Of a stretch of 16,917 bases of DNA, positions 1 to 7,390 are shown piece by piece. Made by a program: the position numbers and the translations under genes. The DNA is from CAYUTA01 sp964447605. Its GTDB lineage: Bacteria; Bacillota; Clostridia; Christensenellales; CAG-138. The stretch spans positions 1 to 16,917 of the forward strand of contig CAYUTA010000056.1 in the NCBI GenBank assembly GCA_964447605.1, written 5' to 3'. The notes under the pieces are model-generated. The model saw only the letters and a program-made list of their open reading frames with translations, had not been told where the DNA came from and made no database searches. Position 1 is the first letter of the stretch. Every line of letters begins with the position of its first letter.

Positions 1-35
1 AAAAGAAACTCGCCCCTCCATGTTCGAGGGGCGAG
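1..35 (-). terminator. T-box intrinsic terminator
   Basis: A perfect 10-bp stem (CTCGCCCCTC at 9-18 pairing with GAGGGGCGAG at 26-35) with a 7-nt loop is followed on the minus strand by TTTCTTTT (8-1). It lies directly after the T-box core, so it is the conditional terminator of the leader. Confidence 0.88.
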
Positions 36-262
36 GGACGATTCGCGGTTCCACCCTGATTTATCGCTTAGAGTCCGCTGTATCGGGCGTACCCGGTTCC
101 AATCGTCGGGCCGGTCTTCGCGTTTGCTGTTTACGGGCCGCGCTTGCAGCAAATCGCGCGGCTCTCTGGGCCATAAACCGTGCGCCGCCGGCCTTTGTGA
201 AAGACTTGCCCGCAGGCAGTGCCGGTGGGGGACGCTACTTTTTCCCAAGTCACTTTGGAACA
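1..262 (-). promoter_or_regulatory. T-box riboswitch leader of a gene beyond the left edge
   Basis: On the minus strand the T-box core CAGGGTGGAACCGCG lies at 58-44, followed by a terminator hairpin at 35-9 and a U-rich tail. A consensus promoter starts the transcript near 261. An AGTA motif at 239-236, near the 5' end, fits the lower part of Stem I. A GAGAG stretch inside a long paired region at about 170-120 fits its distal part. T-boxes sense uncharged tRNA and let transcription continue when an amino acid is scarce. The controlled gene (an aminoacyl-tRNA synthetase, or an amino-acid biosynthesis or transport gene) is outside the window. I could not read the specifier codon with confidence, so the amino acid is unknown. 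Confidence 0.85.
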
Positions 263-267
263 AACAC

Positions 268-296
268 AGTATATGACAGCAGAATCGCTTTGTCAA
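268..296 (-). promoter_or_regulatory. Sigma-70/SigA-type promoter of the left T-box leader
   Basis: On the minus strand a perfect -35 TTGACA (296-291) and -10 TATACT (273-268) are separated by exactly 17 bp. Transcription would start near 261 and run into the T-box leader. Confidence 0.85.
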
Positions 297-517
297 TGGA
301 TTGGATCGGAAAGAGGGGGAAGGCCGGTCTTCGCGCTCCCGGCGCATCGGATACGGAGGAAACGGACGCTTGAGAACGCCGCTCATGAAACCGCGTCGAG
401 GGGGGGATTACCCCGGTGAAAATAAGGACTTCAGGATCAAACCGGATTCCCGGGGAGATCCCCCGGGGGTGAAGCGCCTTTGCAGCGCAACGTCCCCGCG
501 GTCCTCCGGCCCCGCTT
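297..517. other. Gap downstream of the DUF554 gene; GC-rich hairpin, no gene seen
   Basis: No convincing coding region is seen. A hairpin with a perfect 7-bp stem (CCCGGGG/CCCCGGG, 5-nt loop) sits at 449-467, but no U-tract follows on either strand. It could stabilise or end the ileS-DUF554 transcript; it is not a textbook intrinsic terminator. A smaller GGGG/CCCC hairpin lies near 405-417. Confidence 0.45.
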
Positions 518-1201
518 TTACAAAAACAGGCAAAGAAGGACCGGCAGGAAGATGGCCGGCACAAAGTTCATCACCTTGATGCTGGTGAGCTTGAGCATAT
601 TGAGCCCGATGGCGACGATCAGGAGCGAGCCCACGCACGTCATTTCGGCTACGGCCGCGTCGCTGAGCACCGGCGCAAGCGCGCTTGCCAGCAGCGTGAT
701 TCCGCCCTGATAAAGCAGCACCGGCACGGCGGAAAGCAGCACGCCCGCGCCAAGCGCGCCGGCAAAGACGACGGCGGAAACCCCGTCGAGCACGCTTTTT
801 GCATACAGCACCTCGTGGTTGCCGGTCAGGCCGCTGCTGAGCGCGCCGACGACCGCCATCGCGCCCACGCAGTACAGCAGCGTCGCGCTTACAAAGCCCT
901 CGCCGAACGTGCCGCCCGGCGGGTCCTCACGCACCATAAGCCGCTCAAGGCGGTGCGCCAGCGCATGGACCCGGCCGTCGAGGTCGAGCAGCGTGCCCGC
1001 CACGCCGCCAACGACCATCGCGATGGTCGCAAGCAGAATGTTGCCGCCCTCGAGCGCGCCGGAGACGCCGATATACAGGCAGATGAGCGCGAGCCCCTGC
1101 ATGATTGTATCCGACAGCTTCCGCGGCAATCCCTTCCTGAGCAGAAGGCCGATGCCTCCGCCAAGCAGGATCGCGGCGCAGTTGACAATGGTTCCCGGCA
1201 T
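518..1201 (-). CDS. DUF554 family integral membrane protein (YdfK/YqgA-like)
   Basis: This 227-residue protein is very hydrophobic, with roughly six to seven candidate membrane segments. Glycine-rich helices open the protein (IVNCAAILLGGGIGLLLRKG). A central region carries the family-like GFVSATLLYCVGAMAVVGAL and KSVLDGVSAVVFAGALG patterns, and it ends in a hydrophobic helix. Length and patterns match the DUF554 family, a probable transporter or membrane protein of unknown substrate. The ATG at 1201 is 10 bp after the ileS stop, and the end of ileS supplies a purine-rich ribosome-binding region. It is therefore almost certainly cotranscribed with ileS and under the same T-box. No biochemical role can be assigned from sequence. 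Confidence 0.85.
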   Translation of the reverse strand: MPGTIVNCAAILLGGGIGLLLRKGLPRKLSDTIMQGLALICLYIGVSGALEGGNILLATIAMVVGGVAGTLLDLDGRVHALAHRLERLMVREDPPGGTFGEGFVSATLLYCVGAMAVVGALSSGLTGNHEVLYAKSVLDGVSAVVFAGALGAGVLLSAVPVLLYQGGITLLASALAPVLSDAAVAEMTCVGSLLIVAIGLNMLKLTSIKVMNFVPAIFLPVLLCLFL

Positions 1202-1211
1202 ATAGCTTCTT

Positions 1212-4200
1212 TTACACCCTTTCCACGCCCAGCGTTACGGCCTCGCCGTTGATCTCCCACTGCCTGACATAGCCGGCGGGCAAAGCTGCGGCAAGCGTGT
1301 CGCCGAGCGTATCGGCAAGCACCTCCCCGCCAAAGCGGGCGAGGATTTCGTGGATACGCGCGCTGCCGGCACAGGTGAGGCGGATGTGGTCGGAAACCTC
1401 GAACCCCGCTTCCTTACGCATGGTCTGCACCTTGCTGATGATCTCGCGCACAAAGCCCTCGTCAATGAGCGCGGGGGTCAGGTTGGTGTCGAGCACAACG
1501 GTCAGGCCGTTGTCGGCCTGGCTGACATAGCCCTCCTTCTTTTCCGCGGATACCAGCACGTCGTCCGGGGTCAGCACGACCTCCGTGCCGTCGATGGCGA
1601 ACGTATAGCTTTCGCCCGCGGCGTGCGCGGCCACAATCGCGTCGCCCACGCCGTCGCCCGCGAGGTATGCGTTGATCCTAGGCAGCACCCTGCCATATTT
1701 CGGCCCGAGCGTTTTGAGCTGCGGCTTGACGCGGTGGGAAATGAAGCGCGAAGCGTCTGAAATGCATTCGACCGTCTTGACGTTGAGCTCGTCGGCCACG
1801 ATGGCGCGGCTGCTTTCCTCCAGCTGCACGCCCTGTGCGTACAGCGTGGGCAGCGGCTGGCGGATCTTCATGTTGGCGGCGCTGCGGGCGGCGCGGCCGA
1901 GCACGACCACGTCGCGCGCGCGCGCCATGCGCGCTTCAAGCGCGGAGTCGATATAAGCCGGATCAGCCACCGGGAAGTCGCACAGATGGACGCTTTCGGG
2001 CGCGTGCTCATCCACGGTGCGCACGATGTTTTGATAGATTTCCTCCGTCATAAACGGCAAAAACGGCGCGGCAAGCAGAGCAAGCTCCCGAATACACGTA
2101 TACAGCGTGCAAAAGGCGGCGATCTTATCGTCCGTCATTGCGGGGCCCCAGTAACGGTCGCGGCAGCGGCGCACATACCAGTTGCTGAGCTCGTCGCCAA
2201 ACTGCGTGAGCGCCCGGCCGGCTTCGGTGATCCTGTAGTCGTTGAGGTATGCGTCCACCGTGCCGATGAGCGTGTTGAGCCGCGACAGCGCCCAACGGTC
2301 CATTTCGGTGAGTTTGCAGCCGGCAAGCGTATACTGCGTGGGGTCGAACTCGTCGATATTGGCATAGAGCACGTAGAACGCGTAGGTGTTCCAGAACGTG
2401 CCGATGAATTTCCGCTGCACCTCGCTGACCGCCTCCGGGCTGAACCGGCTCGGCAGCCACGGCATGGAGACGGTGTAGAAGTACCAGCGCACGGCGTCCG
2501 CGCCCTGCACGTTGAGCACGTCCCACGGATCGACGACGTTGCCGATGTGCTTGCTCATCTTGCGGCCCTCCATATCCTGCACATGGCCCATGACGATGCA
2601 GTTTTCAAAGGGCGGCGCCTCAAACAGGCAGGTGCTGATGGCGAGCAGGCTGTAGAACCATCCGCGCGTCTGGTCGATGGCCTCGCTGATGAAGTCGGCC
2701 GGGAAGCGGCGCTCAAACACCTCTTTGTTTTCAAATGGATAGTGCCACTGGGCAAAGGGCATGCTGCCGCTGTCGTACCAGCAGTCGATAACAAGCGGCT
2801 CGCGCTCCATCAGCTTCCCGCAGTCCGGGCAGCGCAGCACAACCGCGTCGATATACGGCCGGTGCAGCTCCAGATCCGGCGGCACGTCGCCACACGAGCC
2901 GTCCGCGAGGCGAAGCTGCCCGCGCTCCATCAGCTCGGCGCGGCTGCCGGCCACATGTACATGCCCGCATTTGCACAGCCAGACGGGCAGCGGCGTGCCC
3001 CAGTAACGCTCGCGGCTGACAGACCAGTCGATGACGTTTTCCAGGAAGTTGCCCATGCGCCCCTCCTTGATGGAGTCCGGCATCCAGTTGACGCTGCGGT
3101 TATTTGCGATCAGCCTCTCCCGGACGGCGGTCATCCTGATAAACCAGCTCTCGCGGGCATAGTAGATCAGCGGCGTGTCGCAGCGCCAGCAGAACGGATA
3201 GCTGTGGGTAAACGTGGGCGCGCTCAGCAGCTTGCCGCTTTCGCTGAGCGCCTCGAGCACCAGCTTATCGGCGTCCTTGACGAATACGCCGTCCCAGGGC
3301 GTGCCGCCGCACATATGGCCGGAGCCGTCGACAAGCTGAATGAACGGCAACTCCCATTCCCTGCCCAGGCGGCTGTCGTCCTCGCCGAACGCGGGCGCGA
3401 CGTGCACCACGCCCGTGCCGTCGGTGAGCGTCACGTAATCGTCCGCCACCACGCGGTAGCCCTGTTTGTTGCCGAACTGGATGGGTAGATCGAACAGCGG
3501 CACATAATCAAGCCCGACCAGTTCGCCGCCCTTGCAGCGCCTGAGCGTCTCCACGCCCCCGCCAAGCACGGTTTCCACCAACGCCTCAGCCAACAGGAAC
3601 GTTTCGCCATTCTTTTTGACGGCGACATAGGTTTCGTGCGCGTTGACGCAAAGCGCCACGTTGCTCGGCAGCGTCCAGGGCGTGGTTGTCCACGCAAGGA
3701 TGGCCACGGATGGGTCGTCTTTGAGATAGAACTTTGCAATCGCGGAGGTTTCCGTTACGTCCTGATAGCCCTGCGCAACCTCGTGGCTGCTCAGCGCGGT
3801 GCCGCAGCGCGGGCAATAGGGCACGATCTTATGCCCCTTGTAAAGCAGCCCCGCGTCGCTGATCTGCTTAAGCGACCACCAGATCGACTCCATGTAGTTG
3901 TCCTCATAGGTGATGTAGGGGTCGTCCATATCCGCCCAGAAGCCCACGCGGTCGCTCATATGCTCCCACTCGGACTTATATTTCCAGACCGACTTTTTGC
4001 ACTCCTTGATGAACGGCTCGATGCCGTAAGCCTCGATCTGCTCTTTGCCGTCGAGCCCGAGCTGCTTTTCCACCTCGATCTCCACGGGCAGGCCGTGCGT
4101 GTCCCAGCCGGCCTTTCTCAGCACGTCGTAGCCCTTCATCAGCCGGTAACGCGGGATGATGTCCTTGATCGAGCGCGTGAGCACGTGGCCGATGTGCGGC

Positions 4201-4358
4201 TTTCCGTTGGCCGTCGGCGGCCCGTCGAAAAACGTGTAGGGCCTGTTGCCCGCCCGCAGCCGCACGCTCTTTTGAAAGATGTTGTGCTCCTTCCAAAATT
4301 CCAGCACGGCCTTTTCGCGCGGCACAAAGTTGAGATCGGTCGGTACTTTTTTATACAT
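1212..4358 (-). CDS. ileS: Isoleucyl-tRNA synthetase, long eukaryote-like type
   Basis: This class I synthetase charges tRNA-Ile in the cytoplasm. The 1048-residue product carries the HIGH motif at 55-58 and KMSKH (in place of KMSKS) at 600-604. A CP1 editing-domain threonine-rich motif (WTTTPWTLPSN) lies near 223-233. Cysteine pairs occur at 182/185, 390/393, 462/464 and 510/513; some probably bind zinc. The C-terminal half holds the anticodon-binding domain followed by an extra C-terminal domain. Length and motif style match the eukaryote-like IleS2 class rather than the roughly 930-residue IleS1 class. IleS2 enzymes are generally poorly inhibited by mupirocin, so natural tolerance is an inference. 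The ATG at 4358 follows a GGAG site and lies just downstream of a T-box leader. The DUF554 gene follows 10 bp after the stop. Confidence 0.97.
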   Translation of the reverse strand: MYKKVPTDLNFVPREKAVLEFWKEHNIFQKSVRLRAGNRPYTFFDGPPTANGKPHIGHVLTRSIKDIIPRYRLMKGYDVLRKAGWDTHGLPVEIEVEKQLGLDGKEQIEAYGIEPFIKECKKSVWKYKSEWEHMSDRVGFWADMDDPYITYEDNYMESIWWSLKQISDAGLLYKGHKIVPYCPRCGTALSSHEVAQGYQDVTETSAIAKFYLKDDPSVAILAWTTTPWTLPSNVALCVNAHETYVAVKKNGETFLLAEALVETVLGGGVETLRRCKGGELVGLDYVPLFDLPIQFGNKQGYRVVADDYVTLTDGTGVVHVAPAFGEDDSRLGREWELPFIQLVDGSGHMCGGTPWDGVFVKDADKLVLEALSESGKLLSAPTFTHSYPFCWRCDTPLIYYARESWFIRMTAVRERLIANNRSVNWMPDSIKEGRMGNFLENVIDWSVSRERYWGTPLPVWLCKCGHVHVAGSRAELMERGQLRLADGSCGDVPPDLELHRPYIDAVVLRCPDCGKLMEREPLVIDCWYDSGSMPFAQWHYPFENKEVFERRFPADFISEAIDQTRGWFYSLLAISTCLFEAPPFENCIVMGHVQDMEGRKMSKHIGNVVDPWDVLNVQGADAVRWYFYTVSMPWLPSRFSPEAVSEVQRKFIGTFWNTYAFYVLYANIDEFDPTQYTLAGCKLTEMDRWALSRLNTLIGTVDAYLNDYRITEAGRALTQFGDELSNWYVRRCRDRYWGPAMTDDKIAAFCTLYTCIRELALLAAPFLPFMTEEIYQNIVRTVDEHAPESVHLCDFPVADPAYIDSALEARMARARDVVVLGRAARSAANMKIRQPLPTLYAQGVQLEESSRAIVADELNVKTVECISDASRFISHRVKPQLKTLGPKYGRVLPRINAYLAGDGVGDAIVAAHAAGESYTFAIDGTEVVLTPDDVLVSAEKKEGYVSQADNGLTVVLDTNLTPALIDEGFVREIISKVQTMRKEAGFEVSDHIRLTCAGSARIHEILARFGGEVLADTLGDTLAAALPAGYVRQWEINGEAVTLGVERV

Positions 4359-4389
4359 AGCGCTCCTCCAGTATCATAATCGGGTTTAA

Positions 4390-4433
4390 AAACAAAACAG
4401 CCGCCGTCCTGTACGATTCGGGACGAAAGGCTG
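4390..4433 (-). terminator. Conditional terminator of the ileS T-box
   Basis: On the minus strand CAGCC (4433-4429) pairs with GGCTG (4402-4398), enclosing CGTCC/GGACG. The hairpin is followed by TTTTGTTT (4397-4390). It sits a few bases downstream of the T-box core. Confidence 0.82.
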
Positions 4434-4841
4434 CTTCCGCGGTACCACCCGAGTTGACAGGGCCGCCTGCACGCGCCCTGTCCGCTCCATGAAACGCCCC
4501 TTAACGCAGGGCATACGGCACAGCTTACCGGCGTGAGGAGGACGCTTGGAGGCTCCGTCTCCAAACCCTCCGCCAAAGGGCGAACCCTTTTATCATCCCG
4601 TCCTCTTTGGTAAAGCCGACAGGAAACAAAAGAACCTGTGCAATCCCGGCGCCTGCGGCGTTGGGCCGTGCGTTTTCTTTGTTTCCCTCTCTTTACATGC
4701 AAAGTAAAGGAAGGGGCGTTCAGCCGTGCGCTCACGGGGGATATTTCGGCGTCCGCGTCCGCGCCGCCCTTGCACCGTAGGTGGCGGCTCGCTTGCCGGA
4801 CGCATCCAGGACCCGAAACCTGTCCCGATCAACGCTTTGAC
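4390..4841 (-). promoter_or_regulatory. T-box leader of ileS
   Basis: The T-box core CTCGGGTGGTACCGCGG is on the minus strand at 4453-4437. It is preceded by a perfect 7-bp stem (GACAGGG/CCCTGTC, 4482-4456), the likely Stem III, and followed by a terminator. From the predicted start near 4841 the leader runs about 480 nt to the ileS ATG, long for this class. The upstream part is rich in hairpins: 4723-4736, 4691-4709, 4619-4639, and a branched domain at 4538-4605. I did not find a canonical Stem I with its AGTA/GAA specifier loop, so the isoleucine codon is inferred only from the downstream gene. Confidence 0.85.
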
Positions 4842-4848
4842 AAGTGGC

Positions 4849-4877
4849 ATTATACCGGGTTTGACGGCAATTGTAAA
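4849..4877 (-). promoter_or_regulatory. Promoter of ileS-DUF554
   Basis: On the minus strand -35 TTTACA (4877-4872) and a perfect -10 TATAAT (4854-4849) are 17 bp apart. Transcription would start near 4841. The promoter begins 28 bp after the stop of the BspA-like gene. No clear terminator separates the two, so some readthrough is possible. Confidence 0.85.
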
Positions 4878-4904
4878 GAGGAAAACGCGGGGTGGGCCAG
4901 GGTG

Positions 4905-5699
4905 TTACCAGGCCGGCAGCAGATCCTCGCTTTCCGCCGTGATAATCCCCATCTTGCGGGCGTATTTGGCGGAATTGGACTGGCTTGGCGCAATGATGAC
5001 AAGATCCTCGCAATTCCGGAACGCGCCGTCGCCAATGGTATAGAGTTTGTTTGTCGCGGTAAATACGCGCAGCGAGGTGCAGCCGGCGAACGTCTCTTTT
5101 TGCAGGTACCGCAGCCGCTCCGGAATCTCGATTCGTTCCAGCGACGTGCAATGGGAGAGCGCGCCGTCGCCAAGGTATTCGAGCGACTCGGGCAGCGTGA
5201 TGGATTTGAGCGCCTTGCAGCCGGAGAACGCATATTGATTAATCTGGGACAGGCCCTCGGGAAGATGGATGCTTTCCAGGCTGATGCATCGGAAAAAAGC
5301 GTTGTTTTCAATCGTTTCCAGGCTTTCGGGCAACTGAACCTGTGCAAGATTGTCGCATTCGGCAAAGACGCCGGAGCCAATGCTGACGACGCCTTCGGGG
5401 ATGGTCACACGGCTCAGGCGGGCGCATCTGTAAAACGCCCGGTCGCCGATGGACTTTACTTTGGCGGCGCCGATACCGGCCGGGATGGAGAGCGTCTCGT
5501 CGGTTCCACTGTATTTTGTGATGGCGGCCTTGGTGCCGTCGGCTTCGAGCTGGTATTCATACGGGCCATAGGTATAGGTGCGTGCGGCATGGAGCGTCAC
5601 AGGGGAGCCGGATGCGCTCAAGGCATCCGCGCCGGGCAGAACGCACATGATCCATACCGGCAGAACAAGGAAAACGGCGGCGCGCTTTATAATGCTCAT
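4905..5699 (-). CDS. Secreted BspA-type leucine-rich-repeat protein (LRR_5)
   Basis: The start is placed at the ATG at 5699. It has a strong AGGAGG site 7 bp upstream and begins directly with a signal peptide (MSIIKRAAVFLVLPVWIMCV). In-frame codons reaching back to 5765 lie inside the promoter. The mature part of the 264-residue product carries about seven tandem repeats of roughly 23 residues with the BspA/TpLRR pattern. Examples are IGDRAFYRCARLSRVTIPEG, IENNAFFRCISLESIHLPEG and IGDGAFRNCEDL. Such repeats form a curved solenoid used for surface adhesion or protein binding. No LPxTG, choline-binding or S-layer anchor is seen, so the protein is probably released or held non-covalently. It is monocistronic with its own promoter. 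The ligand is unknown. Confidence 0.87.
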   Translation of the reverse strand: MSIIKRAAVFLVLPVWIMCVLPGADALSASGSPVTLHAARTYTYGPYEYQLEADGTKAAITKYSGTDETLSIPAGIGAAKVKSIGDRAFYRCARLSRVTIPEGVVSIGSGVFAECDNLAQVQLPESLETIENNAFFRCISLESIHLPEGLSQINQYAFSGCKALKSITLPESLEYLGDGALSHCTSLERIEIPERLRYLQKETFAGCTSLRVFTATNKLYTIGDGAFRNCEDLVIIAPSQSNSAKYARKMGIITAESEDLLPAW

Positions 5700-5736
5700 A
5701 ACGGACCTCCTATGATATGTTAAATTTCTATGCATC

Positions 5737-5765
5737 AGTATAGCATGCGGTCGCGTGAATTGCAA
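5737..5765 (-). promoter_or_regulatory. Promoter of the BspA-like gene
   Basis: On the minus strand -35 TTGCAA (5765-5760) and -10 TATACT (5742-5737) are 17 bp apart. They lie about 38 bp upstream of the chosen ATG at 5699, which supports that start over the longer reading. Confidence 0.75.
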
Positions 5766-5880
5766 CGAACCGCAGCCGGAAGCAGGGCAATCCGCTTGCT
5801 CTGCTGTTATAATAAAGTAAGCGCATGCATAAGATTTCCACCCGCAGGCTCGCCGCCCCTGAAAATCCGGTCAAAACCCC

Positions 5881-5909
5881 TTGCATCGCGTCGCCGGATA
5901 TGGTATACT
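5881..5909 (+). promoter_or_regulatory. Promoter of the rpsF-ssb-rpsR operon
   Basis: The -35 TTGCAT (5881-5886) and -10 TATACT (5904-5909) are 17 bp apart, about 70 bp upstream of the rpsF start. Confidence 0.8.
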
Positions 5910-5931
5910 CGCTCTCGCTAACGTCCTTCTT

Positions 5932-5953
5932 GCTCCGTATCTGGAAACGGAGC
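5932..5953 (+). promoter_or_regulatory. Hairpin in the rpsF leader
   Basis: A perfect 7-bp stem GCTCCGT/ACGGAGC with an 8-nt loop lies in the 5' UTR, about 14 bp before the AGGAGG ribosome-binding site of rpsF. S6:S18 complexes are known to bind leader RNAs of rpsF operons in several bacteria. This hairpin is in the right place, but I cannot confirm that it matches the S6:S18 motif. Confidence 0.4.
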
Positions 5954-5979
5954 CAATAGACCATAAGGAGGTGAAACGA

Positions 5980-6267
5980 ATGAATCAATACGAAGTGCTT
6001 TACATCATCGTACCCGAGTTGGACGAGGAAGCAACCCGCGCATCCATCGAAAAGTTCAAGGGAATCGTGGAAAGCAATGGCGGCGAGGTCGTGAGCGTCG
6101 ACGAGTGGGGCAAGAAAAAGCTTGCTTACGAAATCGACTACAAGACCGAGGGCTATTATGTTTTGATGTCGTTCCACAGTTCGCCGGAGTTTCCAAAAGA
6201 GCTCGAGCGCAACTTCAAGAACGACGAAGCGATTCTGCGCTATCTTGTCACGCGCAAGGAAGCGTAA
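5980..6267 (+). CDS. rpsF: 30S ribosomal protein S6
   Basis: S6 binds S18 on the platform of the small ribosomal subunit. The 95-residue product has the family pattern MNQYEVLYIIVPELDEE at the N-terminus, the WGKKKLAYEI segment near residues 43-52, and GYYVLMSF further on. The start at 5980 is fixed by AAGGAGGTG 9 bp upstream. The same frame is open back to 5881, but that stretch is the promoter and leader. It is the first gene of the conserved rpsF-ssb-rpsR operon. Confidence 0.97.
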   Translation: MNQYEVLYIIVPELDEEATRASIEKFKGIVESNGGEVVSVDEWGKKKLAYEIDYKTEGYYVLMSFHSSPEFPKELERNFKNDEAILRYLVTRKEA

Positions 6268-6297
6268 CCGCGCCACTGCCTGAAAGGATGGTAACGC

Positions 6298-6717
6298 ATG
6301 AACAAGATTACACTCATTGGCAACCTGACCCATGATCCCGAGACGCGTTCCACGCCAAGCGGCGTAACGGTCTGTTCCTTTACCATCGCTGTCAACCGCC
6401 GTTTTGCCGGAGCGGACGGCCAGCGCCAAACCGACTTTTTCCGCATCAACGCCTGGCGCCAGTTGGGCGAGAATTGCGCGCGCTACCTTGCCAAAGGCCG
6501 CAAGGTCGCGGTGCTCGGTGAGTTGCAGGCCAGAACCTATGAGGCCAAGGACGGCACCACGCGTATGTCGCTGGACGTTTCGGCGGATGAGGTGGAGTTC
6601 CTCTCCCCGCGCGGGCAGGAGGAAGGCGGAGCGCCGGCCGGGGGAAACCGCGGCGCGGGCAGTGCGCAGGATCTGGCCGGTTTTACGGACATCCAGTCCG
6701 ACGACATCCCGTTTTAA
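6298..6717 (+). CDS. ssb: Single-stranded DNA-binding protein
   Basis: The 139-residue protein has an N-terminal OB fold (about residues 1-105), recognisable from MNKITLIGNLTHDPETR, TDFFRINAWRQLGENCARYL and KGRKVAVLGEL. A short glycine-rich linker follows, then the acidic tip DDIPF, which recruits replication and repair partners. It protects ssDNA during replication, recombination and repair. It lies 30 bp after rpsF and 46 bp before rpsR, the usual operon order. Confidence 0.97.
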   Translation: MNKITLIGNLTHDPETRSTPSGVTVCSFTIAVNRRFAGADGQRQTDFFRINAWRQLGENCARYLAKGRKVAVLGELQARTYEAKDGTTRMSLDVSADEVEFLSPRGQEEGGAPAGGNRGAGSAQDLAGFTDIQSDDIPF

Positions 6718-6763
6718 TTGCTGGTTTACCAGCAGCGAACCATTAACTTAGGAGGCTTGCATC

Positions 6764-7006
6764 ATGGAAGAACGTAAAATGCGTCCCCGTCAGAGGCGGG
6801 GCCGCCGTAAGGTCTGCAAGTTCTGCGTTGATAAGGCTACGAACATCGATTATAAGGATCTTCGCACACTCGAGAAGTTCGTGACCGAGCGCGGCAAGAT
6901 CATGCCCCGCCGTATGTCGGGCGTGTGCGCCAAGCATCAGCGCGATCTGGCAGTCGCCATCAAGCGTGCGCGCGTCGTTGCTCTGCTGCCGTACGTAGCG
7001 GACTGA
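6764..7006 (+). CDS. rpsR: 30S ribosomal protein S18, cysteine-containing form
   Basis: This 80-residue basic protein contains the S18 signature (IDYKDLRTLEKFVTERGKI) and partners S6 in the 30S platform. Cysteines at 18 and 21 with Cys55 and His58 form a plausible zinc site, as in the zinc-binding version of S18. It has a strong AGGAGG ribosome-binding site and is the last gene of the operon, followed by a GC-rich hairpin. Confidence 0.96.
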   Translation: MEERKMRPRQRRGRRKVCKFCVDKATNIDYKDLRTLEKFVTERGKIMPRRMSGVCAKHQRDLAVAIKRARVVALLPYVAD

Positions 7007-7094
7007 CGCGACCGCCGCAACGTCCGCCGCGCGGCAGGGACGTGCCGGCAGGCGTTTACAAAGCGCAAATTCATCCATAAGGAAGTTAGCAGCA

Positions 7095-7124
7095 GGCCGT
7101 CCCGGCAGTTTGACCGGGGCGGCC
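7095..7124 (+). terminator. Probable terminator hairpin of the rpsF operon
   Basis: GGCCGTCCCGG (7095-7105) pairs with CCGGGGCGGCC (7114-7124), with one G-U pair and an 8-nt loop. It is very stable but followed only by TTT and then GG; a longer T5 run lies about 20 bp on, at 7144-7148. Termination is likely but the U-tract is weak. Confidence 0.5.
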
Positions 7125-7390
7125 TTTGGCCGCCAGAAAATACCGTTTTTGACGGGGCAACCGCATTTTGCCTCCCGCTCCACAGGCTCCCGGACGGCGG
7201 AACACACAAGACATGGACAAGGACGCGCAGGTCGCCCTTGCCCGTGATTGAAACGGATATTCTGCGCGCCGACAAGGATGTCTGGAATTGTACGCCACCG
7301 CTTTTAACAGGATTGTTTGGTTGTTCCCGACTTTTTATTACGGAACCGGCGCGGCAATTCCGAGGCAACTCTGTTTTGGCGGGAACGCGC
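7125..7390. other. Intergenic gap between convergent rpsR and deoC
   Basis: I see no gene here. The plus-strand reading starting at 7238 runs straight into the antisense of deoC and has no family resemblance. An inverted repeat (CGGAA.../...TTCCG, 22 nt) near 7340-7362 could help end deoC transcripts, but it has no U-tract on the minus strand. Confidence 0.4.

Noticed and set aside
449..467. GC-rich hairpin considered as terminator of ileS-DUF554
   Set aside because: No U-run on either strand; described only as a hairpin.
1986..3488. 500-codon plus-strand open frame
   Set aside because: It lies wholly antisense to ileS, whose motifs are clear. It is open only because of GC-rich codon bias.
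4139..4735. 198-codon minus-strand frame across the ileS leader
   Set aside because: It covers the T-box and terminator and reads into ileS out of frame; no ribosome site.
4638..5723. 361-codon plus-strand open frame
   Set aside because: It is antisense to the BspA-like gene and the ileS leader, with no family resemblance and no ribosome site.
5785..5813. TATAAT at 5808-5813 as an extra rpsF promoter
   Set aside because: The -35 position (about 5785-5790) does not resemble TTGACA, and a better promoter lies downstream at 5881-5909.
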